The notes under the pieces were generated by a model. The model did not search any database and was not told where the DNA came from. It worked only from the letters and a program-made list of their open reading frames with translations. Shown here one piece after another: positions 5,324-8,289 of a stretch of 8,289 bases of DNA. A program made the translations under genes and the position numbers. Within the stretch, counting starts at the first letter, position 1. Every line of letters starts with the position of its first letter. Source of the stretch: Crocosphaera chwakensis CCY0110 (lineage in GTDB: Bacteria > Cyanobacteriota > Cyanobacteriia > Cyanobacteriales > Microcystaceae); contig NZ_AAXW01000111.1 of assembly GCF_000169335.1 (NCBI RefSeq), positions 1-8,289 on the forward strand, written 5' to 3'.

Positions 5324-5914
5324 ATGCGTCGTTATGGGACGGAAGACATTAGCCCTGAGATTGTGAAAAAAGATGATGAGGGTTGGTTTGGTAAGTTGAC
5401 TTTACACTACTATTTAACCACTGGTAAACCTTTTCTCAAAGAAAGGGATAAAGAGAAGGTTGAGAAGTTAACTAAAAATAGTCCAGGGAAAGGGTTTACG
5501 CCGGATGTGAATAAGGCTTTACTTTCTGCTCAGATTATGGCTATGGAACGTATTAACATCAAGCAATTTTTTGACCCTGATAAAGTGTTTACTCACGATA
5601 ATTTAAGGGAATGGTTTGAGCTTATTTGTCAGCCAGTAAATAGACAGCAAATTAAAGAGTATTTGAATATGAGCATTAATCCTGAAAGGGATACCCCGGT
5701 GGGTGTGGGTCAACGGTTGTTAATGTCGCTGTTTGGCATTCAGTTGACTTGTATTGGACAACGGCGGGTCAATGGGAAACGAATTAGGGAGTATAAGATG
5801 ATGAGTTTAAACCCTGATGAGCGCATGAGTATTTTTGCTCGGTGGTTCGAGAGGGATAGTGCAAGGTGTCACACCCTCCCTATAAATACTATTGAACAGG
5901 AGGTGTGTGCCTAA
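5324..5914 (+). CDS. C-terminal domain of CyRepA1-like Rep as a separate ORF, 196 aa
   Basis: The protein begins MRRYGTEDISPEIVKKDDEG. Its segments GKLTLHYYLTTGKPFLKERD (23-42), QFFDPDKVF (81-89), IKEYLNMSINPERDTPVGVG (110-129) and QRLLMSLFGIQLTCIGQRR (130-148) resemble, from memory, the end of long CyRepA1-type initiators: '..RYG...L.LHYYLT', then 'LDP.RE', then 'P..I.Q.LL..LG..LT'. It follows the 807-aa part after 130 bp of frame-disturbed sequence. ATG 5324 has an AAGGGGA site 3-4 bases upstream, so separate translation is possible. Upstream in-frame codons include a TAA at about 5312. It may be a functional second polypeptide of a split Rep, or the tail of a decaying or mis-sequenced gene. 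It has no catalytic motif; the role of this domain (DNA binding or oligomerisation) is unknown to me. Confidence 0.72.
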   Translation: MRRYGTEDISPEIVKKDDEGWFGKLTLHYYLTTGKPFLKERDKEKVEKLTKNSPGKGFTPDVNKALLSAQIMAMERINIKQFFDPDKVFTHDNLREWFELICQPVNRQQIKEYLNMSINPERDTPVGVGQRLLMSLFGIQLTCIGQRRVNGKRIREYKMMSLNPDERMSIFARWFERDSARCHTLPINTIEQEVCA

Positions 5915-5949
5915 AAGACCAAAAAAGAGACGGATAAAACAGAAGCGAT

Positions 5950-5980
5950 AAAAATTTGTACTCTTTGAGCATAAATTTTT
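5950..5980. terminator. AT-only stem between convergent genes
   Basis: AAAAATTT (5950-5957) pairs with AAATTTTT (5973-5980), followed by further T on the plus strand. It sits between the convergent stops at 5914 and 6037 and might end transcripts in both directions. The stem is weak (no G-C pairs), so confidence is low. Confidence 0.3.
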
Positions 5981-6036
5981 TCAAAAGGGAGACAATTATT
6001 GATCAACTTGAGCCAGAGCATCAAAAAATCCAGGAA

Positions 6037-7452
6037 TTAAATTTTGAATTTGTAGCGTTTAAAGGTTGATATTGCACCTAAACTACCAAGAGCAAACAGA
6101 CTAATGGTAGAAGTAGATTCTGGAACTTGTGCCACCCCAATTTTGAGGCTTCCCGTAACACCGCTTGAGCCAATTAGTGGTAAACCTTGACTATCAAACA
6201 GTGGCTGATCTGCAAAAAACCAGAAGGTTGTGAGTTCATCAGCAATACTAGCATCAAGCATACCAGATAAAAACGGGGATTCGATGGAGTTATTGATTCC
6301 TTCAGCAAATACTGGCGGAATATCTAGATAGCCCTGAATCATTCCTGCAAAATCAGGTGAACTAGATGGTATATAAGCTAATTCAAAAAGAAAAGCGTCC
6401 ATCAGAAAACTATCATTAGTCGTATCCACTATCTGTAGGCTCGTATCTGAAAGATGGACTGTTCCATTCTCTTGAACACCAATTAACAACATGGGGTCTA
6501 TTTGGATTTGCCCACGTCCAATAATGGGGTCTGTTGGATCATTCGTAACAGTCAGTAGTGTATCTCCACCAAAACTTAGGCGATTTGTATTTGAGTCAAA
6601 TAAAGAAAGGGAAGAACTAGGAGAAGTTGACCCCATTTGTTTTGATTGCTCTGGTTTTTTAGCTTCTTTTCCAGCTTTTGGTGCTTTATTCCGTTCTTTT
6701 ATCGCTTCTTTAACACCTTCATCAGTATCAACTGTATCACTTTTGCCATGGTCAGTTAGCTTATCGTATTTTTTGCCAAGTGTATCCATTTGCATGGTAC
6801 TCGACGCTATACCTCTTTGTATAAGACGGTCGTTTATTGCTTTTTCTGCTTTAGCTTTGGCATTGTTAATTTTTTCTTGAAGAGTATTTCCTTCACCAAC
6901 GTACATACTTCCCATAAGATCCCGTAGTGAATCTTTGAGCTTTCCTTCAATCCGCTTAGTGTACTCTTCCTTATTTAGAGTGTCATGACCATTCTCATGT
7001 TCTTTTAAAGTATCATCAGCATCGTTGGGCAAGTGGATTACTGTCTTTCCTGAAACGGTGACATTGATTGAAGTGATAGTAATCTTTCCATTTTGATCCG
7101 AATTAAATTGGTACATAAATGTCTGTTGAATAAATGGTTGAGCAAAAGCATCTTCTCCCTCTCTCAATAGAGAGTTGCCATTTTCATCTGCGGGGGGACC
7201 TGGTAAGTCTCCAGGGATAGTTGGGTCTGCTTCTGTACCTGGAGATTTATTCGGATCAAATTCCATGATCATCGGCATACCCCAAGGATTAACTGTCACA
7301 TTAGTATTACTTAATGCGGGTGGAGCGAACGATAGTGTTGTCGCTATTCCTAACATAATCCCTCCACCGAGTAGGGAAATTTGCTGTAATAATTTCTGAA
7401 AAACGCTAGCAATGGATTCTGTCTTAGGATTTGATTCAATAGGAGCTAACAC
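6037..7452 (-). CDS. Exported protein with HExxH motif and PEP-CTERM-like tail, 471 aa, possible metalloprotease
   Basis: The start is GTG at 7452 with AAGGAAA (7461-7467, reverse strand) 8 bases upstream. The first internal Met (33) lies within the hydrophobic core and would spoil the signal. Residues 1-24 are polar, 25-48 hydrophobic and Ala-rich ending APPALS, so this is a long signal peptide. HENGH at 152-156 within LKEHENGHDTLNKEEY is an HExxH zinc-binding motif, with glutamates at 162-163 as possible third ligands. It recalls small zincins of the HEQGH type. A Lys/Glu-rich, probably helical segment spans 160-272. Residues 280-440 look beta-rich. The tail VPESTSTISLFALGSLGAIS then TFKRYKFKI has all three sorting-signal parts, but PES replaces PEP. 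Protease activity is inferred from the motif only. It could be a non-enzymatic surface protein. Confidence 0.75.
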   Translation of the reverse strand: MLAPIESNPKTESIASVFQKLLQQISLLGGGIMLGIATTLSFAPPALSNTNVTVNPWGMPMIMEFDPNKSPGTEADPTIPGDLPGPPADENGNSLLREGEDAFAQPFIQQTFMYQFNSDQNGKITITSINVTVSGKTVIHLPNDADDTLKEHENGHDTLNKEEYTKRIEGKLKDSLRDLMGSMYVGEGNTLQEKINNAKAKAEKAINDRLIQRGIASSTMQMDTLGKKYDKLTDHGKSDTVDTDEGVKEAIKERNKAPKAGKEAKKPEQSKQMGSTSPSSSLSLFDSNTNRLSFGGDTLLTVTNDPTDPIIGRGQIQIDPMLLIGVQENGTVHLSDTSLQIVDTTNDSFLMDAFLFELAYIPSSSPDFAGMIQGYLDIPPVFAEGINNSIESPFLSGMLDASIADELTTFWFFADQPLFDSQGLPLIGSSGVTGSLKIGVAQVPESTSTISLFALGSLGAISTFKRYKFKI

Positions 7453-7587
7453 TGTTTAGATTTCCTTAATTATGTAACTATTTTTAAGTCTCAACTTCAT
7501 GAACAGTAAGAAGAGAAAAGATTAAAATAGTGAAATTCTAAACAACTTAACCTAACAAATTTCCATATCTTAACAAAAACATTATTG

Positions 7588-7630
7588 TTCGATAAGAGCA
7601 GATGAAAAAGGAATGAGTTCTCTTATTCAA
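7588..7630 (-). terminator. Possible hairpin at the end of the TOPRIM gene
   Basis: ATAAGAG (7592-7598) pairs perfectly with CTCTTAT (7620-7626). A G-U pair and two T-A pairs could extend it to 7588-7630. The right arm overlaps the TGA of the TOPRIM gene at 7627-7629. On the minus strand the hairpin lies right at the gene end, but no strong U-tract follows. The rest of the 7453-7626 gap shows no other structure I trust. Confidence 0.3.
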
Positions 7631-8289
7631 AGAGACAACCCTCTACTCCGACTACGCTTCTGTTCTTGTTCCCTTTGCTGTCTAATTTCAGCCATTAAAG
7701 CCTCATTCCAATCCTTATGATGCCTAGGCTCTATCCGATTAATTTGAGCCGTTTCAGGGGCAATATTCCTTAATTCCTGCTCTATTTTCTGACCAGCTTC
7801 ATCGTTATCAGTCGCAATCATAATGTGTCCCCCTTTATTATGGAACTTCTCAAAAACCCCTTTAAGTAGAGTTTTCTGCTTCTCTGATAAGGTTCCACCA
7901 GTAGCAAAGTAACGGGTAGTATCATCAGGGAATAATTGATGATAACTTAAGCAGTCCAGGGGACTTTCACAGATAACCAGCGTCGTATCATCAGGTGAAC
8001 CGTTAGAAGCCCATAAACCCTTGATACCACCTTTGGAAAAGCTCTTAAACTCCTGATTACGCATTTCATAGCCACAAACCCCCTCACGGTCTGCATGAGG
8101 GAAAATAACATTATTACGGCTGTCCGTGTAGATTCTCCCTTGAAATCGAGGATCATTGCTGGTCTGTTGACTGATGCCTCGTCGGGTTAAATAAGGATGA
8201 GTTACGATTACTTGGAACCCTTCAAATTGAGTAATGATTTTATGTCTATCGGGGCTACTTGGGCTTAATTTAGGCGTTGCTTGTTTAGG
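7627..8289 (-). CDS. DUF3991/TOPRIM-domain protein, C-terminal 220 residues, truncated by window edge
   Basis: The frame ends with TGA at 7627-7629 and stays open to base 8289. It therefore starts outside the window; the Met at 8064 is internal. The first visible 95 residues (YLTRRGISQQTSNDPRFQG, then NNVIFPHADREGVCGYEMRN, FKSFSKGGIKGLW) fit the DUF3991 domain. They are followed by a TOPRIM fold: TLVICESPLDCLSY with the catalytic-type glutamate (108), then HIMIATDNDEAG with the DxD pair (161 and 163). The end is charged (QQREQEQKRSRSRG). Such proteins occur on plasmids and mobile elements, often as long relaxase/primase-like proteins, and may act in mobilisation or priming. No zinc finger or relaxase motif is in the visible part. 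It is not obviously co-transcribed with the 471-aa gene, as a 174-bp gap separates them. Confidence 0.83.
   Translation of the reverse strand, partial: PKQATPKLSPSSPDRHKIITQFEGFQVIVTHPYLTRRGISQQTSNDPRFQGRIYTDSRNNVIFPHADREGVCGYEMRNQEFKSFSKGGIKGLWASNGSPDDTTLVICESPLDCLSYHQLFPDDTTRYFATGGTLSEKQKTLLKGVFEKFHNKGGHIMIATDNDEAGQKIEQELRNIAPETAQINRIEPRHHKDWNEALMAEIRQQREQEQKRSRSRGLSL

Noticed and set aside
6491..6880. 129-codon plus-strand frame inside the 471-aa gene
   Set aside because: It is a shadow of the Lys/Glu- and Ser-rich part on the opposite strand. The Phe/Ser/Leu-rich product has no supporting signal.
7461..7494. TTGAGA/TAATTA promoter on the minus strand before the 471-aa gene
   Set aside because: The supposed -10 overlaps the ribosome binding site, which would put the transcript start too close to the gene.

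Overview
The window looks like part of a cyanobacterial plasmid, or of a plasmid-derived island. Four things point to cyanobacteria: a replication initiator that reads like the CyRepA1 family, three secreted proteins with cyanobacterial PEP-CTERM-type tails, a HIP1 octamer (GCGATCGC) inside rep, and a DUF3991/TOPRIM protein of the kind common on cyanobacterial plasmids. The genus cannot be fixed from the sequence alone. No rRNA, tRNA, CRISPR array, complete insertion sequence or transposase was seen.

Layout. Bases 1-85 (minus) hold the start of a secreted protein that runs off the window. Bases 131-369 are a recombination scar. There, a 108-bp copy of the leader and first 26 codons of the downstream HTH gene abuts a 42-codon remnant of a tyrosine recombinase on the opposite strand. 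Two AT-rich plus-strand genes (461-1132 and 1283/1313-1996) encode small exported proteins with near-identical sorting tails. Next comes the replication module. It has a 94-aa winged-HTH protein (2218-2502), a structured 267-bp leader (2503-2769) with alternative stems, a tiny leader ORF and a hairpin over the rep ribosome binding site, and then the 807-codon GTG-started Rep (2770-5193). A separate 196-aa ORF (5324-5914) carries what should be the C-terminal domain of the same Rep. The minus strand then carries a 471-aa exported protein with an HExxH motif and a degenerate PEP-CTERM-like tail (6037-7452). The C-terminal 220 residues of the DUF3991/TOPRIM protein (7627-8289) run off the right edge.

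How the parts fit. Rep combines a TOPRIM-like DUF3854 region with a superfamily 2 helicase and should melt or prime the plasmid origin. The small HTH protein and the leader between them are the natural place for copy-number control. The rep gene shows signs of frame damage: an in-frame stop and several frame changes between the helicase and C-terminal parts, and a roughly 55-codon internal stretch where another frame looks more like protein. These could be real decay or splitting, or sequencing indels. The most interesting items are the leader architecture, the split Rep, the duplicated HTH leader beside a recombinase remnant, and the putative sorted metalloprotease.
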